64,000 bases of DNA from Streptococcus dysgalactiae subsp. dysgalactiae (GCF_900459225.1 NZ_UHFH01000003.1:650501-714500); one strand, 5' to 3'; numbered from the stretch's first letter, positions 26,685-37,802 are shown. The notes: generated by a model not told the origin, from the letters alone. A program made the numbers and translations.

Positions 26685-29600
26685 ATGATGAGGAAAGCAA
26701 GTCCTGAAACCAAGGTAACCAATTATAGAATGTGGAAGTCTGGCAAGCAATGGCTTTTTGGAGCTAGCCTAGTTGCCGCCTCTTTACTTGTAATGAATAC
26801 GCAAGCGTTTGCTGATGATGGTAATCCAGTAGTTAGTGAATCGACATCAATGCTAGTAGCACCGGTGTCGAGTGAGAACAGTACCACGCCCGAGGGAAGT
26901 AAAGACGTAACAGCTGCAACCAATGAAGCTATTGTTGCTCCTTCATCACATAATCCTGTCGGCCCACAGGTCAACGCCGACACAAGCAAAGATGAAGAGA
27001 CAAAAGCTAACCTTTATACCGCAAATAATACTTGGAACGACTACAATAAGGATACAGAATTCCAAACACCGCAACCTGTCACTATTCATTATGAAGCTAA
27101 AAACTCCGATGATTATTATGCGGCTTGGATTTGGAAAGACAGTAAAGAAAATGAAAAAGGCCGTTGGGAAAAATTAGTCAAGGAGGGGAATAAGCATCTT
27201 CTTAAAGTAAATGCAGAGATAGGAGTCAGTGCCTTTAACTATATTCTTGTGAAGAATGCAGATATTTCAAGTGTTAGAGATTTTGGAAGTCAAAACGATA
27301 GTAAAAAAGTTACAGGCGATATGACGGCTCCTGTGAGTGTTTATACGCCAACAGATATTTATCACAATGAAAATGATGGGTGGTACTCACAGTTTGCGAA
27401 TGTTCAAACTAAAGAGTTTGATCAGCGCTATGGTTATACTGATAAACAAGTTGATGAGAAGGGTAAAGTGACGATAGTTGGACAAAATGGCCAACTGGGA
27501 GCTTCTTTTGATGATAAGGGGAATGCTACTTTCAACGTTTGGGCCCCTACTGCCAATGCTGTTTCTGTTAATATCTACCAATCAACGGATGAAAATGCAC
27601 CGCTTCTTAAAACCGTTGAACTAAAAAGAGGAAAAAATTACGATAGAAACGACCATACTAAAAATACCATTGGACTTTGGTCTGTCACTATAAAATCAGA
27701 AGAACTTGGTCAGGGAGCTTTTGCTAACATTGCTTACGATTATAAACTAACCATTCCAAGAGCTTTCTTTATTCAAAAAAACAGAAGAATGGAAAGAAAG
27801 TGATCAAGAAAAAGGTAAGTGGTATAAAGTTGGCGATCAATATGTTAATTCTGCGGGAGCCTCAAAGGAAAAATCCGATAAATTAAGTTCTAATGCAAGT
27901 AAAGAAGATATTTCTAAATTTTATGTCGGATCAGACCAAACCGTTACTATTCAAGATCCCTACTCAATTGCAACTGTTCGTAATGGTAAACGCTCTGTTC
28001 TTGTAGCGAAAAGCGCTATTGGCGGAGAAGTTCAGCAAACTAATAACGTACGCGTCTCATCTAAAACACAAATGAGTGTTATGGAAATGGATGTTCGTGA
28101 CTTTACCATTGATCCTCATTCAGGAATCAGCGATCAAAACAAAGGAAACTTTTTAGGAGTCGTTGAAGAGGGGACAAAAGATACTAGGACAGGTCAAAAA
28201 ACAGGTTTAGACTATTTGAAATATTTGGGTGTCAAATATGTTCAGATGATGCCTTTATATGATTTTCAGACAGTTCCAGAACTAGATCAAAATGATCCTA
28301 AAAATAACAGTATCTCAACAGAATTTTCAGCTGATGATCAACAAAACTGGGGCTATGACCCTAAAAACTACAATGTGCCAGAAGGCTCTTATTCAACAAA
28401 CCCAGCGGATCCTGTTAATCGCATCAAAGAATTAAAAGAGATGGTTCAAAAACTTCATGATGCGGGGATTAATGTGGTGATGGATGTGGTTTACAATCAC
28501 CTCTATGATGGACAAAACAACCCATTTGAATACACTGTTCCAGGTTATTATTACGCCATTAATCATGATGGTAAAATGAATAATGACGTTGGTGTGGGAA
28601 ATGCTATTCGTTCGAATTCAGAAATGATGCGTCAATATATTGTCAATTCTGTCGTTCATTGGATTAAAGAGTACGGTATGGATGGTTTCCGCTTTGATGC
28701 TATGAGTGATCTAGATGTCACTACCCTCAATGCTATCAGAAAAGCTATTAATAAAATTGATGGCAAGATTGTTACTTACGGTGAAGGCTGGGATAGTATG
28801 GGAAAATACCTTTACAAAGATGGTGACAAGCCAACAAGCGTTTCATATGCGAAGGAGACACCAGAAGTGGGGCATTTTGATTCCATAGGGCGAGATGCTA
28901 TTGCGGGTTCTCACTATGATAACGGAAACCCTCCAGGCTTTGTAAACGAAACGAGTGAGTATAAAGATGTAAAAGTTTCTGTTTTAGCAGATAGTTTATT
29001 AGGAGGTCATCATAGAAGTTTCCAAGATGCTTCTCAACAGCTGAACTATATCGAAGTACATGATGGCATGACTTTGAGTAATTTGTTGAAACATTATAAT
29101 CAAACTGATAAGGATAATGCGATAATTCACCAAAACCGTGCTGAGTTAGCAACTGCTATGAGTGGTTTATCGCAAGGTATTCATTTCTTCCAACATGGGC
29201 AGGAATTTTTACGTGAAAAAGCAGGTGCTCACAACACTTATAATGCGGGCGATGAAAAGAATAAAATTGATTGGGAGTTAACCAGTAAGAACGTTGACGT
29301 GGTTAACTTTATGAAGTCGCTTTTAACTTTGCGTACAAATGAATCTTTGTGGCATTTGAAAGACTATGAAGCTGAAATTTTCAAAAAAATGAAAATTACC
29401 AATGCTCAGAAGGAATCTGGAATTATCACTTTTGAATTGCAAGAAGATAATGGTGATAAGTATTTAGTTGTTTTCAATAACAATACTAGTTCTGGTGATA
29501 AATCGTTGACCCTAGGAGATACTAATTCAACAAATTGGTACTACGGAAGACAAGATAATTTTACTGAATTTAAAAATACTGATGGCAATCGTGGTAAAAT

Positions 29601-30445
29601 CAACGAGACTAACGATTTCACGAACGCCTATATTGTCACTACTAACTCCAAAAATCTTTACAATAAGATTGGTCAAATGAATGGGCAAAAAAACCATCAC
29701 TATGGATCATCTTTCAGCGACCGTTCTTTATATCCCTAAAGCAGTAGAAGTAGCTAAACTAACTACTAAAGCTGATGTCACCTATATAGACCAGGAAGGT
29801 AAGAAACTTGTCATTCCTGCTAATCAAGGTGTTTCCTATTTGAAAGTAGAGTTTAATGATCCAAACAGTAAGTTTGGTTATGAGGTTTCTGGAATTGCGA
29901 CGACCTCGGACCAAGAGCTTGGACATACTAAAAACGTTTTGACAAAAACTAGTGATGGTATCCAAACAGTCACAAAATACTACATGGCTGTAGATAAAGC
30001 GACAGGACATGTCGTTTCGGTAGCTCAACCAACGAGTTTTATCAACGGCACCCCTCAATCTACGGATGCTAATATTGAGTGGAAAGAAGTAACAGAAGCA
30101 GCTCCTGCAGAACTGAATGTTTCTCAAGATTCAGGTGAAGCGACTGAAGAATCTCCTAAGGGAAGTGCTGTAGGCAATAACATTGAGCAAGGTGAGTCAG
30201 TGACTCAAGAAACAACAGTAACGACTCCTATCTATGATACTTTTCTGAAAAGTATGATTTTTAAGAAAGCTGAAAAAGCAGTGAAACGAGAAAATAAGCA
30301 TCAGCAAAAACAATTAAAACTGGAACGAAAAACTGCTAAAAAAATGACTAAAAAAGGTCGGGGTTATGCTTGGGGAAATAAACACTATTTTGCATTTGAT
30401 GGATCGGTCTTGCATTTGGGGAAGAAAAAACATTGGTTTAGATAA
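26685..30445 (+). pseudogene. pulA: Secreted pullulanase (GH13), interrupted by two frameshifts
   Basis: Three successive frames form one alpha-glucan debranching enzyme of about 1250 residues. The first has a long KxGKxW-type signal (KSGKQWLFGASLVAASLL), a Ser/Thr-rich linker and a CBM41-like starch-binding domain (NTWNDYNKD, YYAAWIWKDSK). The second (from about 27782) has the GH13 barrel: DVVYNHLYD, nucleophile in GFRFDAMSD, acid/base in GEGWDS and YIEVHDG. The third (to 30445) has the beta-sandwich. One extra base at A7 27775-27781 and one near 29684-29692 (G3 or A7) break the frame. There is no LPXTG; the tail is Lys/Arg-rich and ends GKKKHWFR. AGAGGAGA precedes the ATG. As read, only a 372-residue fragment is made. 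Confidence 0.88.
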
Positions 30446-30499
30446 TAAGCAATTGTAAGGCTGCTACGTAGTCGTTATTTCCATTAGTTGTTAAATGAT

Positions 30500-30534
30500 A
30501 AAAGAGGATTTGCATTTGGCGATTCTCTTTTTAG
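30500..30534 (+). terminator. Terminator after pulA
   Basis: AAAAGAGGA pairs with TTCTCTTTT, with one G-U pair, and is followed by T. Confidence 0.65.
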
Positions 30535-30589
30535 TGCTTTTGCTGAATGTTTTGGAAACTTGTGATAAACTAATCTAAAGGAGGATGCT

Positions 30590-31234
30590 ATGATTCAAGG
30601 AATTATTTTTGATATGGACGGTGTATTGTTTGATACAGAGCCCTTCTATTTTAAGCGACGCGAAGCCTTTTTACTGGCTAAGGGGATTGCCATTGATCAT
30701 TTGAGCGCCAAAGATTTTATTGGAGGTAATCTTCAAGAACTCTGGAAAGACTTGCTAGATGAGCATTTCACTCCTGAGGAAGCAAAAGCAGTCGCTGAAG
30801 CTTATGAATCTTACAAATTACAGCATAAGCCCCCATACGCAGAGGTCTTATTTGCTGAGGTTAGGCCTTGTCTCCAAGCTTTGAGAGATAAGAACATCAA
30901 GCTAGCCTTAGCTTCTAATTCAAATCGTGATGATATTTTATTAGCCCTAGAGACGAGTCATATTAAGGACTATTTTGAGGTTGTTTTGGCGCGTGAGGAT
31001 GTCTCCCGTGGCAAGCCTTATCCTGATATTTATGAAAAAGCAGCGCAGTCACTCGGTTTACCAAAAGAAACCTTAGTAGTCGTTGAAGATAGTCAAAAAG
31101 GGATTGCGGCCGCGAAAGCTGCTAATCTGACGGTTGTTGCTGTTACTGATTACCGTTATGGGATTGATCAACAAGAGGCTGATGCTAACATCGATCACCT
31201 TATGCAACTTTGTGCAACAATTGAGCAGTTTTAG
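30590..31234 (+). CDS. HAD hydrolase, beta-phosphoglucomutase-like
   Basis: This 214-residue HAD enzyme has Asp8/Asp10 in IFDMDGVLFDTEP, the Ser in LALASNSNRDD, Lys in SRGKPYPDIYEKAAQSLG and VVEDSQKGIAAAKAANL. The alpha-helical C1 cap between motifs I and II fits phosphatases and mutases of the beta-PGM/YhcW group. The substrate is unknown. It is a single gene; AAAGGAGG lies 5 bases before the ATG. Confidence 0.85.
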   Translation: MIQGIIFDMDGVLFDTEPFYFKRREAFLLAKGIAIDHLSAKDFIGGNLQELWKDLLDEHFTPEEAKAVAEAYESYKLQHKPPYAEVLFAEVRPCLQALRDKNIKLALASNSNRDDILLALETSHIKDYFEVVLAREDVSRGKPYPDIYEKAAQSLGLPKETLVVVEDSQKGIAAAKAANLTVVAVTDYRYGIDQQEADANIDHLMQLCATIEQF

Positions 31235-31284
31235 TCATGTGAGGCAAAGGTTTTTGCTTTGAAACTCTCAAGCACATTAAGATA

Positions 31285-31322
31285 GGAAGGTCTTGGATGC
31301 TATTTCTCAAGGCCTTTTTGAT
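31285..31322 (+). terminator. Terminator after the beta-phosphoglucomutase-like gene
   Basis: AAGGTCTTG (31287-31295) pairs with CAAGGCCTT (31308-31316), with one G-U pair, and is followed by TTTT. Confidence 0.75.
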
Positions 31323-31464
31323 TTGTGCAAAAGAATGCGCTTTCAACTTTTTGCTGGCATTTTTGCTGAATAACCTTTACAATGAAAAAGTAGTTAGCTG
31401 GACCCCTCTGAGTGGTATCTAGCTTCTTGATATGATGACAAGCGATAAGGAGTGGTTACCGAAC

Positions 31465-33378
31465 ATGTCAAAGTACTATCGTCTCTTGAAAGAAAAATTC
31501 CCAACAAAGTCTTCTCTGGCTACCGAAATGATTAACCTAGAAGCCATTTGCCATTTGCCCAAAGGAACCGAGCATTTTCTAAGTGATCTTCATGGAGAAT
31601 ATGAGGCCTTTGATTACCTCTTGCGAAATGGTTCTGGATCCATCAAAAAGAAATTACAGGAATGTTTTCCCGACAAAGACCCTGGGACCATTGACCTGCT
31701 TTGTCAGTACATTTACTACCCTGCTGAAAAAATCAATGCTAATACCTTGTTCTCGGAACAAGCATTGCAAGAAGAATTAACCGGCTTTCTACCCGACCTA
31801 TTGCAGTTGGTTAAGTACATCGGAGGCAAGTATACTCGCTCTAAAGTGAGAAAATTGTTACCCAAAGATTACGCCTATATCATGGAAGAATTGTTGACGG
31901 AAGGCCAACCTGATAAAAATAAAGAAAATTATTATTCAGCAATTATTGGTAAAGTGATTGAACTCAAGCAGTTGGAAAATCTCTTTATTGCTTTTGCGAC
32001 CTTGATTCAGCAGTTAGCCATTGATCATTTGCACGTGGTGGGAGATATTTTTGACCGTGGGAAATACCCTGACTTGATTTTGGATCGGCTCATGACTTTT
32101 CAGCATATTGATATTCAGTGGGGTAACCACGACATCACCTGGATGGGTGCAGTTTCTGGATCGATGATTTGCATGGTCAATGTGATTCGGATTGCAGCGA
32201 GGTACAACAGCATTGAGCTCATTGAAGACCGCTACGGAATTAACCTTCGTCGCTTGATTGATTATAGCCAAACCTACTTTACCCCTAAGGTCGTTTTTCA
32301 GCCTATTTTGGATGGGGATGTGATTTCAGAACAAGATGAGCGGGTGTTGAATTGTTTGCAGCAGGCTACAGCTTTACTACAATTCAAGCTGGAACATCAA
32401 TTGATTCACCGTCGGCCTGAATTTGAGATGATGGCGTCGAGCGCCTTAGACCGCATTCGACCAGAAAGTGAGGAAATGCTGGTGGGTGAGAAAACCTACC
32501 CACTAACTGATTTTCCTTTTGACATGGTGGACTGGCAAGCTCCTGGAAGCCTAACCACAGAAGAAGAGGACTTATTGGATGATTTGCTTGAGCGTTTCCA
32601 ACAATCAGACCGCCTGCGTCATCACATAGAATTCCTCTTTTCGAAAGGTGCTATCTATCATATTTCCAATAATCATTTGCTTTATCACGGTTGTATCCCC
32701 ATGCATTCCAACGGTGATTTTAAATCCATTTGCTTACAGGGACACTTTTTATCTGGCAAAACCCTGATGGATTTTTACGAAGAAAAAGTGAGGCAAGCCT
32801 ATCAAAACCCTGATATTCAGGACGATTTTGCGACCGATTTGTTTTGGTATTTGTGGTGCGGAGAAGGGTCTTCTCTATTTGGCAAGCAGCGCATGACCAC
32901 TTTCGAACGTTATTATATTGAGGACAAGGAAACTCATAAAGAAAAGAAAAATCCTTATTATCACTTAAGGGAAAAAGAAGACATCTGCCAACGTCTTTTG
33001 GCTGAATTTACTTTGGATGAAACAGGGCATATTGTCAATGGGCACACGCCTGTCCAGGAAAAGAGTGGTGAGATTCCGATTAAAGCTGGTGGGAAAATGA
33101 TTATTATTGATGGTGGATTGGCGAAAGGTTATCAGAAAAAAACTGGTATCGCAGGCTATACCTTAATTTCCAACAGTTACGGTTTAGAGTTGGTGGCTCA
33201 TAACCCCTTTTCATCAGTGGAAGCTGTTTTAAATGGAGAGTGTGACATTATTTTTATCAAACGATTGGTCGAAGAAGTGGCCGAACGCACCTTGGTCAAA
33301 CAGACAGATAATGGCAAGGAGCTCCTCAAAGAAATTGAAGACCTGCATTACCTCTACCACCATTTTGATGAGTATTAA
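31465..33378 (+). CDS. fbp: Class III fructose-1,6-bisphosphatase
   Basis: This 637-residue enzyme of the Firmicutes-specific class III type has metallophosphoesterase motifs [38 protein letters not shown] and, late, [12 protein letters not shown]. It is a gluconeogenic enzyme converting fructose-1,6-bisphosphate to fructose-6-phosphate. I prefer the ATG at 31465 ([13 protein letters not shown]) with AAGGAG upstream. A frame start at 31432 would add 11 residues that match nothing I know. Confidence 0.92.
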   Translation: MSKYYRLLKEKFPTKSSLATEMINLEAICHLPKGTEHFLSDLHGEYEAFDYLLRNGSGSIKKKLQECFPDKDPGTIDLLCQYIYYPAEKINANTLFSEQALQEELTGFLPDLLQLVKYIGGKYTRSKVRKLLPKDYAYIMEELLTEGQPDKNKENYYSAIIGKVIELKQLENLFIAFATLIQQLAIDHLHVVGDIFDRGKYPDLILDRLMTFQHIDIQWGNHDITWMGAVSGSMICMVNVIRIAARYNSIELIEDRYGINLRRLIDYSQTYFTPKVVFQPILDGDVISEQDERVLNCLQQATALLQFKLEHQLIHRRPEFEMMASSALDRIRPESEEMLVGEKTYPLTDFPFDMVDWQAPGSLTTEEEDLLDDLLERFQQSDRLRHHIEFLFSKGAIYHISNNHLLYHGCIPMHSNGDFKSICLQGHFLSGKTLMDFYEEKVRQAYQNPDIQDDFATDLFWYLWCGEGSSLFGKQRMTTFERYYIEDKETHKEKKNPYYHLREKEDICQRLLAEFTLDETGHIVNGHTPVQEKSGEIPIKAGGKMIIIDGGLAKGYQKKTGIAGYTLISNSYGLELVAHNPFSSVEAVLNGECDIIFIKRLVEEVAERTLVKQTDNGKELLKEIEDLHYLYHHFDEY

Positions 33379-33605
33379 GCCTTGTTTAAGGTTCTTTTGA
33401 GACAATAGCAAAGCCTTAACAGGACTGTCCTATCAAGTAAGGAAAATGTGGAGAACATAAGTCTCTTTTGTGTTGAGTGATGACCTTACTAAACTAAAAG
33501 CAAAAAAGGTGGACTTTTGTCTTCCCTTTTTTGTTGTTACAGTAGCTGACTTTTACGGTGAATTTTCTGATGGGGAAGCTTTTGTTGAATTGTCATCCTT
33601 TCGTC

Positions 33606-33641
33606 TTGAAGTCTTAACTTATTTCGATTATGATAGTAGTA
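33606..33641 (+). promoter_or_regulatory. queG promoter; +1 predicted at the start codon
   Basis: TTGAAG (33606-33611), exactly 17 bases and TATGAT (33629-33634) form a strong promoter, with the same hexamers and spacing as the pepD promoter at 48011-48039. Seven bases after the -10 is 33641, the A of the queG ATG, and no ribosome site precedes it. This predicts a leaderless mRNA. Confidence 0.55.
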
Positions 33642-34762
33642 TGAACATTAAGGCAGACATTCAGGCATTGGCTAAGGAAATTGGCATTTCAAAAATCGGC
33701 TTTACCACCGCAGATGATTTTTCTTATTTAGAGAAATCGTTGCGCCTTGGTGTCGAAGAGGGGCGCACTACTGGCTTTGAACACAAGGTGATTGAGGAGA
33801 GAATTAAGCCAAAATTATCGCTGGCTTCTGCCAAAACCATTATTTCCATTGCTGTTGCTTATCCCCATAAATTACCTGTCCAACCTCCAAAAACAAGTTA
33901 TAAACGGGGAAAAATCACACCTAATTCTTGGGGGCTAGACTATCATCATGTGTTGCAAGATAAATTGCAGCGACTAGCAGAAGGTATCGAAGCCTTAACG
34001 GCTGATTTTGAATACAAGGGCATGGTAGATACAGGTGCCTTAGTTGATACTGCTGTGGCAAGACGGGCAGGAATTGGCTTCATTGGCAAAAATGGTTTGG
34101 TTATTTCTAAAGAATTTGGCTCCTATATGTACTTGGGGGAATTGATTACAAACCTTGACATTGAGCCTGACCAACCTGTGGATTACGACTGTGGAGATTG
34201 CAGACGGTGTTTAGATGCCTGTCCGACCTCATGTTTGATTGGGGATGGCACTATGAATGCTAGGCGTTGTTTGTCTTTCCAGACCCAGGATAAGGGTATG
34301 ATGGCACTCGAGTTTCGTAAAAAAATCAAAACGGTTATCTATGGCTGTGATATTTGTCAAATTTGTTGCCCTTATAATAAAGGGATTGACAATCCCTTGG
34401 CATCACCTATTGATCCAGAACTAGCTATGCCAGAATTAGTGCCTTTTTTGGAATTGAGCAATAAGTCGTTTAAAAAAACCTTTGGTATGATTGCAGGTTC
34501 TTGGCGGGGGAAAAACATTCTTCAGCGTAATGCTATTATCGCACTAGCCAATGCGCATGATCGAAGTGCCATTCCAAAACTTTTGGAAATCATTGATCAG
34601 AACAATAATCCGATTCATACAGCTACAGCTATCTGGGCTCTAGGAGAATTAATCAAAAAGCCTAATCCAGACATGCTGGCCTTTATGAAGAACCTTTCTC
34701 TAGAGCATGAAGAGTCCAAAGAAGAGCTTGAAAGTCTACTCACAAAGTGGCAGAAGGCTTGA
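33641..34762 (+). CDS. queG: Epoxyqueuosine reductase
   Basis: This 373-residue iron-sulfur and cobalamin enzyme carries out the last step of queuosine biosynthesis in tRNA. It has two 4Fe-4S motifs, CGDCRRCLDACPTSC and CDICQICCPYNK, the catalytic region VDTGALVDTAVARRAG, and a C-terminal HEAT-like part (KKPNPDMLAFMKN). The frame is open upstream to a GTG at 33470, but those 57 residues match nothing and would make the protein too long. The family size (about 380) supports the ATG at 33641, which lacks a Shine-Dalgarno sequence. Confidence 0.88.
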   Translation: MNIKADIQALAKEIGISKIGFTTADDFSYLEKSLRLGVEEGRTTGFEHKVIEERIKPKLSLASAKTIISIAVAYPHKLPVQPPKTSYKRGKITPNSWGLDYHHVLQDKLQRLAEGIEALTADFEYKGMVDTGALVDTAVARRAGIGFIGKNGLVISKEFGSYMYLGELITNLDIEPDQPVDYDCGDCRRCLDACPTSCLIGDGTMNARRCLSFQTQDKGMMALEFRKKIKTVIYGCDICQICCPYNKGIDNPLASPIDPELAMPELVPFLELSNKSFKKTFGMIAGSWRGKNILQRNAIIALANAHDRSAIPKLLEIIDQNNNPIHTATAIWALGELIKKPNPDMLAFMKNLSLEHEESKEELESLLTKWQKA

Positions 34763-34863
34763 TTTTATGATAAAATAAACAACGTTTAGCAAGCAAATAG
34801 AGAGAACGTATTGATAAACTCGAATCTGCTTTTAAAAGAAATGAAACGAAAGAGGAATCCAAT

Positions 34864-35965
34864 ATGGAAATAGCAGAAATGCGCCAAAAAATAGTAGAAA
34901 ACAAAGAGAAGTTGACTAGCTTCAGGAGGTCTCTTTGACTTAGATGGTCTAGAAGAAGAAATTGCTCTTTTGGAGCATCAAATGACAGAGTCTGACTTTT
35001 GGAATGACAATATCGCAGCTCAAAAAACCTCACAAAAACTGAATGAGCTGAAGTCTACCTACGAGACCTTCCACAATATGCAAGAACTCTCTGATGAGAC
35101 AGAACTGTACTTAGAAATGCTTGAGGAAGATGACAGTGTCAAGGACGACTTGGAGGCTAGCTTAGAGACATTAGGTCAGATTTTGGCGAGTTATGAGATG
35201 ACCTTGCTCCTATCAGAGCCTTATGACCATAACAATGCCATTTTAGAGATTCATCCAGGGTCAGGTGGTACTGAGGCTCAGGACTGGGCAGACATGCTCT
35301 TTCGGATGTACACGCGCTTTGGGAATGCCAAAGGTTTTAAGGTAGAAACCTTGGATTATCAGGCAGGCGATGAGGCTGGTATTAAGTCGGTCACCCTTTC
35401 TTTTGAGGGACCAAATGCTTATGGCTTTTTAAAATCCGAAATGGGTGTCCACCGTCTGGTTCGGATTTCACCATTTGATTCGGCCAAACGCCGCCACACG
35501 TCTTTTGTATCTGTGGAGGTTATGCCAGAATTAGATGACACCATTGAAGTGGACATTCGTGATGATGACATTAAAATGGATACCTTCCGTTCAGGCGGTG
35601 CTGGTGGTCAGAACGTCAATAAGGTATCAACTGGGGTGCGTTTGACCCATATTCCAACAGGCATTGTTGTGGCCTCAACGGTTGATCGTACTCAATACGG
35701 AAACAGAGACCGTGCCATGAAAATGTTGCAGGCCAAACTCTATCAATTAGAGCAGGAGAAAAAAGCTGCTGAGGTCAACGCCCTTAAAGGAGATAAAAAA
35801 GAAATCACTTGGGGGAGCCAGATTCGTTCCTACGTTTTCACCCCTTATACCATGGTTAAGGATCACCGAACAAACTATGAGGTGGCTCAAGTGGATAAGG
35901 TCATGGACGGTGAGATCGAGGGCTTTATCGACGCTTACCTTAAGTGGCGCATGAGTGATAATTAA
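34864..35965 (+). CDS. prfB: Peptide chain release factor 2, with programmed +1 frameshift
   Basis: Translation starts at 34864 ([10 protein letters not shown]), reads 24 codons to CTT TGA (34933-34938), and must shift +1 to GAC at 34937 to continue as DLDGLEEEI and on to 35965, about 366 residues in all. The slip site CTTTGAC has an internal AGGAGG (34925-34930) a few bases upstream, the classic RF2 autoregulatory element: low RF2 lets the ribosome pause at UGA and shift. The SPF anticodon-like motif ([11 protein letters not shown]) and GGQ in [11 protein letters not shown] are present. It recognises UGA and UAA. Confidence 0.96.
34921..34940 (+). promoter_or_regulatory. RF2 programmed frameshift site
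   Basis: AGGAGG (34925-34930), then TCT CTT TGA C. The zero frame ends at the TGA at 34936 and the +1 frame resumes at GAC 34937. Confidence 0.95.
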
Positions 35966-36008
35966 ACTAATCATGTGTTAACGATTATTGTAAAGAAAGA
36001 AGAGTAAG

Positions 36009-36701
36009 ATGGCATTAATTGAAATGAAAGGTGTTTCAAAGAAATACCGCCGCTCAACGACCGCCCTTAGAGACATTAATGTTTCTGTTAACCAAGGTGA
36101 ATTTGTTTACCTGGTTGGTCCGTCAGGAGCAGGGAAATCAACCTTTATCAAGCTCCTTTACCGGGAAGAAAAATTAAGTTCAGGTAAGCTGTACGTCGGT
36201 GAGTTTGATTTGACCAAGCTTAAATCTCGAGATGTTCCTATTCTACGCCGTCATATAGGGGTAGTTTTCCAGGACTACAAGTTACTTCCAAAGAAAACGG
36301 TGTTTGAAAATGTTGCTTATGCCATGGAAGTTATTGGGGAAAAGCGCCGCCATATTAAAAAACGCGTTCCAGAAGTTCTCGATTTAGTTGGTTTGAAACA
36401 CAAGATGAGATCTTTCCCTAACCAGTTATCTGGTGGGGAGCAGCAGCGTGTCGCAATTGCACGCGCCATTGTTAATAATCCCAAGCTGTTGATTGCTGAT
36501 GAGCCGACTGGTAACTTAGACCCTGAAATTTCTTGGGAAATCATGCAGTTGCTTGAACGTATTAACCTTCAAGGGACAACAATCTTGATGGCCACTCACA
36601 ATAGTCACATTGTAAACACCTTACGCCACCGTGTGATTGCCATTGAAGATGGTCGTGTGGTTCGTGATGAAATGGAAGGAGATTACGGTTATGATGATTA
36701 G
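36009..36701 (+). CDS. ftsE: Cell division ATP-binding protein FtsE
   Basis: This 230-residue ABC ATPase has Walker [10 protein letters not shown] (residues 37-45), the Q-loop [10 protein letters not shown], signature [14 protein letters not shown] and Walker [14 protein letters not shown]. With FtsX it forms the membrane complex that activates the PcsB-type peptidoglycan hydrolase at the septum. It follows prfB by 43 bases and overlaps ftsX by 11 bases. Confidence 0.96.
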   Translation: MALIEMKGVSKKYRRSTTALRDINVSVNQGEFVYLVGPSGAGKSTFIKLLYREEKLSSGKLYVGEFDLTKLKSRDVPILRRHIGVVFQDYKLLPKKTVFENVAYAMEVIGEKRRHIKKRVPEVLDLVGLKHKMRSFPNQLSGGEQQRVAIARAIVNNPKLLIADEPTGNLDPEISWEIMQLLERINLQGTTILMATHNSHIVNTLRHRVIAIEDGRVVRDEMEGDYGYDD

Positions 36702-37623
36702 ATACTTTTTCCGTCATATTTGGGAATCCATTAAAAACCTTAAACGTAACTTTTGGATGACCTTTGCTTCTGTTAGTATGGTCACTGTCACCTTAACATT
36801 GGTTGGGGTTTTCACAGCCACCCTACTAAATATTCAGCGGGTTGCTTCGGGTGTTGAAAACAATATTCAAATTAATACCTACCTTCAAGTTGATTCAACT
36901 GATGCTGCTAAAGTGGTGCAAAATACCGCCGGTGAACAGGTTGATAATGAGAATTACCATAAGGTCTATGACCAAATCGCTCAACTGAAAGGGGTTCAAA
37001 AAATCACCTTTTCAAGTAAAGATGAGCAATTGAAAAAATTACAAGATACGTTAGGTGATGTTTGGGACATGTATGATGAGGACACTAATCCTCTACAAGA
37101 TATCTACATTGTTGAAACCAAGACAGCCAAGCAGGTAAAAGGGGTGACCAAACAAATCAAGGCTATTGAAGGGGTAGAGGATGCTGATTACGGAGGCATC
37201 AACTCTGACAAACTCTTTAAGTTCTCCAAAATGATTCAAACTTGGGGACTGATTGGGACTGCCTTGCTCTTATTTGTAGCCATCTTCCTTATTTCTAACA
37301 CTGTTCGGATGACCATCATGTCTCGTCAACGTGACATTGAAATCATGCGTTTGGTAGGGGCTAAGAATTCTTATATCCGTGGTCCATTCTTCTTTGAAGG
37401 GGCTTGGGTCGGCTTACTAGGAGCTATTTTGCCAGCCTTACTTATTTATTATGGTTATGACTTTGCCTATAAGCACTTCATGCCAGATTTACAAGTGAAC
37501 AATCTATCACTGTATCCTATCAATCCTTATGTTTATGGTTTGATTGGGGCTTTGTTTGTCATCGGTGTTATCATCGGTTCACTTGGTTCAGTTCTTTCCA
37601 TGAGACGTTATTTGAAATTCTAA
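36691..37623 (+). CDS. ftsX: Cell division protein FtsX
   Basis: This 310-residue membrane protein has one N-terminal helix (FASVSMVTVTLTLVGVF), a large extracellular loop (about residues 60-180) and three C-terminal helices of the FtsX/MacB fold with SRQRDIEIMRLVGAKNSYIR. The start at ATG 36691 (overlapping ftsE; AAGGAG 9 bases before) gives [11 protein letters not shown]; the next codon is also ATG. It couples FtsE ATPase activity to extracellular wall hydrolases. Confidence 0.94.
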   Translation: MMIRYFFRHIWESIKNLKRNFWMTFASVSMVTVTLTLVGVFTATLLNIQRVASGVENNIQINTYLQVDSTDAAKVVQNTAGEQVDNENYHKVYDQIAQLKGVQKITFSSKDEQLKKLQDTLGDVWDMYDEDTNPLQDIYIVETKTAKQVKGVTKQIKAIEGVEDADYGGINSDKLFKFSKMIQTWGLIGTALLLFVAIFLISNTVRMTIMSRQRDIEIMRLVGAKNSYIRGPFFFEGAWVGLLGAILPALLIYYGYDFAYKHFMPDLQVNNLSLYPINPYVYGLIGALFVIGVIIGSLGSVLSMRRYLKF

Positions 37624-37629
37624 ACCATC

Positions 37630-37662
37630 AGAACTTCTGAAGTGATCAGAAGTTCTTTTTTT
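37630..37662 (+). terminator. Terminator after ftsX
   Basis: AGAACTTCTGA pairs perfectly with TCAGAAGTTCT across AGTGA and is followed by TTTTTTT. Confidence 0.92.
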
Positions 37663-37675
37663 GATATGGCTAACG

Positions 37676-37709
37676 AAAAAATCAGCAGTCGTAAAACGAC
37701 GGCTGATTG
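37676..37709 (-). terminator. Terminator of the MBL hydrolase gene
   Basis: On the minus strand AATCAGCCGTCGT pairs with ACGACTGCTGATT (one bulge) and is followed by TTTTT. Part of its 5' arm is included in the adjoining tandem repeat. Confidence 0.75.
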
Positions 37710-37780
37710 CTAAAATAGATGTTTAACGGCTGATTGCTAAAATAGATGTTTAACGGCTGATTGCTAAAATAGATGTTTAA
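37700..37780. repeat. Three perfect 27-bp tandem copies
   Basis: The unit CGGCTGATTGCTAAAATAGA plus TGTTTAA occurs at 37700-37726, 37727-37753 and 37754-37780, all identical. It lies between the MBL hydrolase gene end and its terminator, so it adds length to the 3' untranslated mRNA. The copy number probably varies between isolates. Confidence 0.95.
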
Positions 37781-37802
37781 CGAAAGATACTTCTCTTTCG
37801 CA

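Noticed and set aside
33470..33640. 57-residue N-terminal extension of QueG from a GTG
   Set aside because: There is no family match, it would make the protein too long, and a consensus promoter lies inside it.
34864..34938. prfB as a frameshifted pseudogene
   Set aside because: CTT TGA C with an upstream AGGAGG is the conserved RF2 programmed frameshift, so the gene is functional.
37700..37780. CRISPR array
   Set aside because: The three 27-bp copies are directly adjacent with no spacers.
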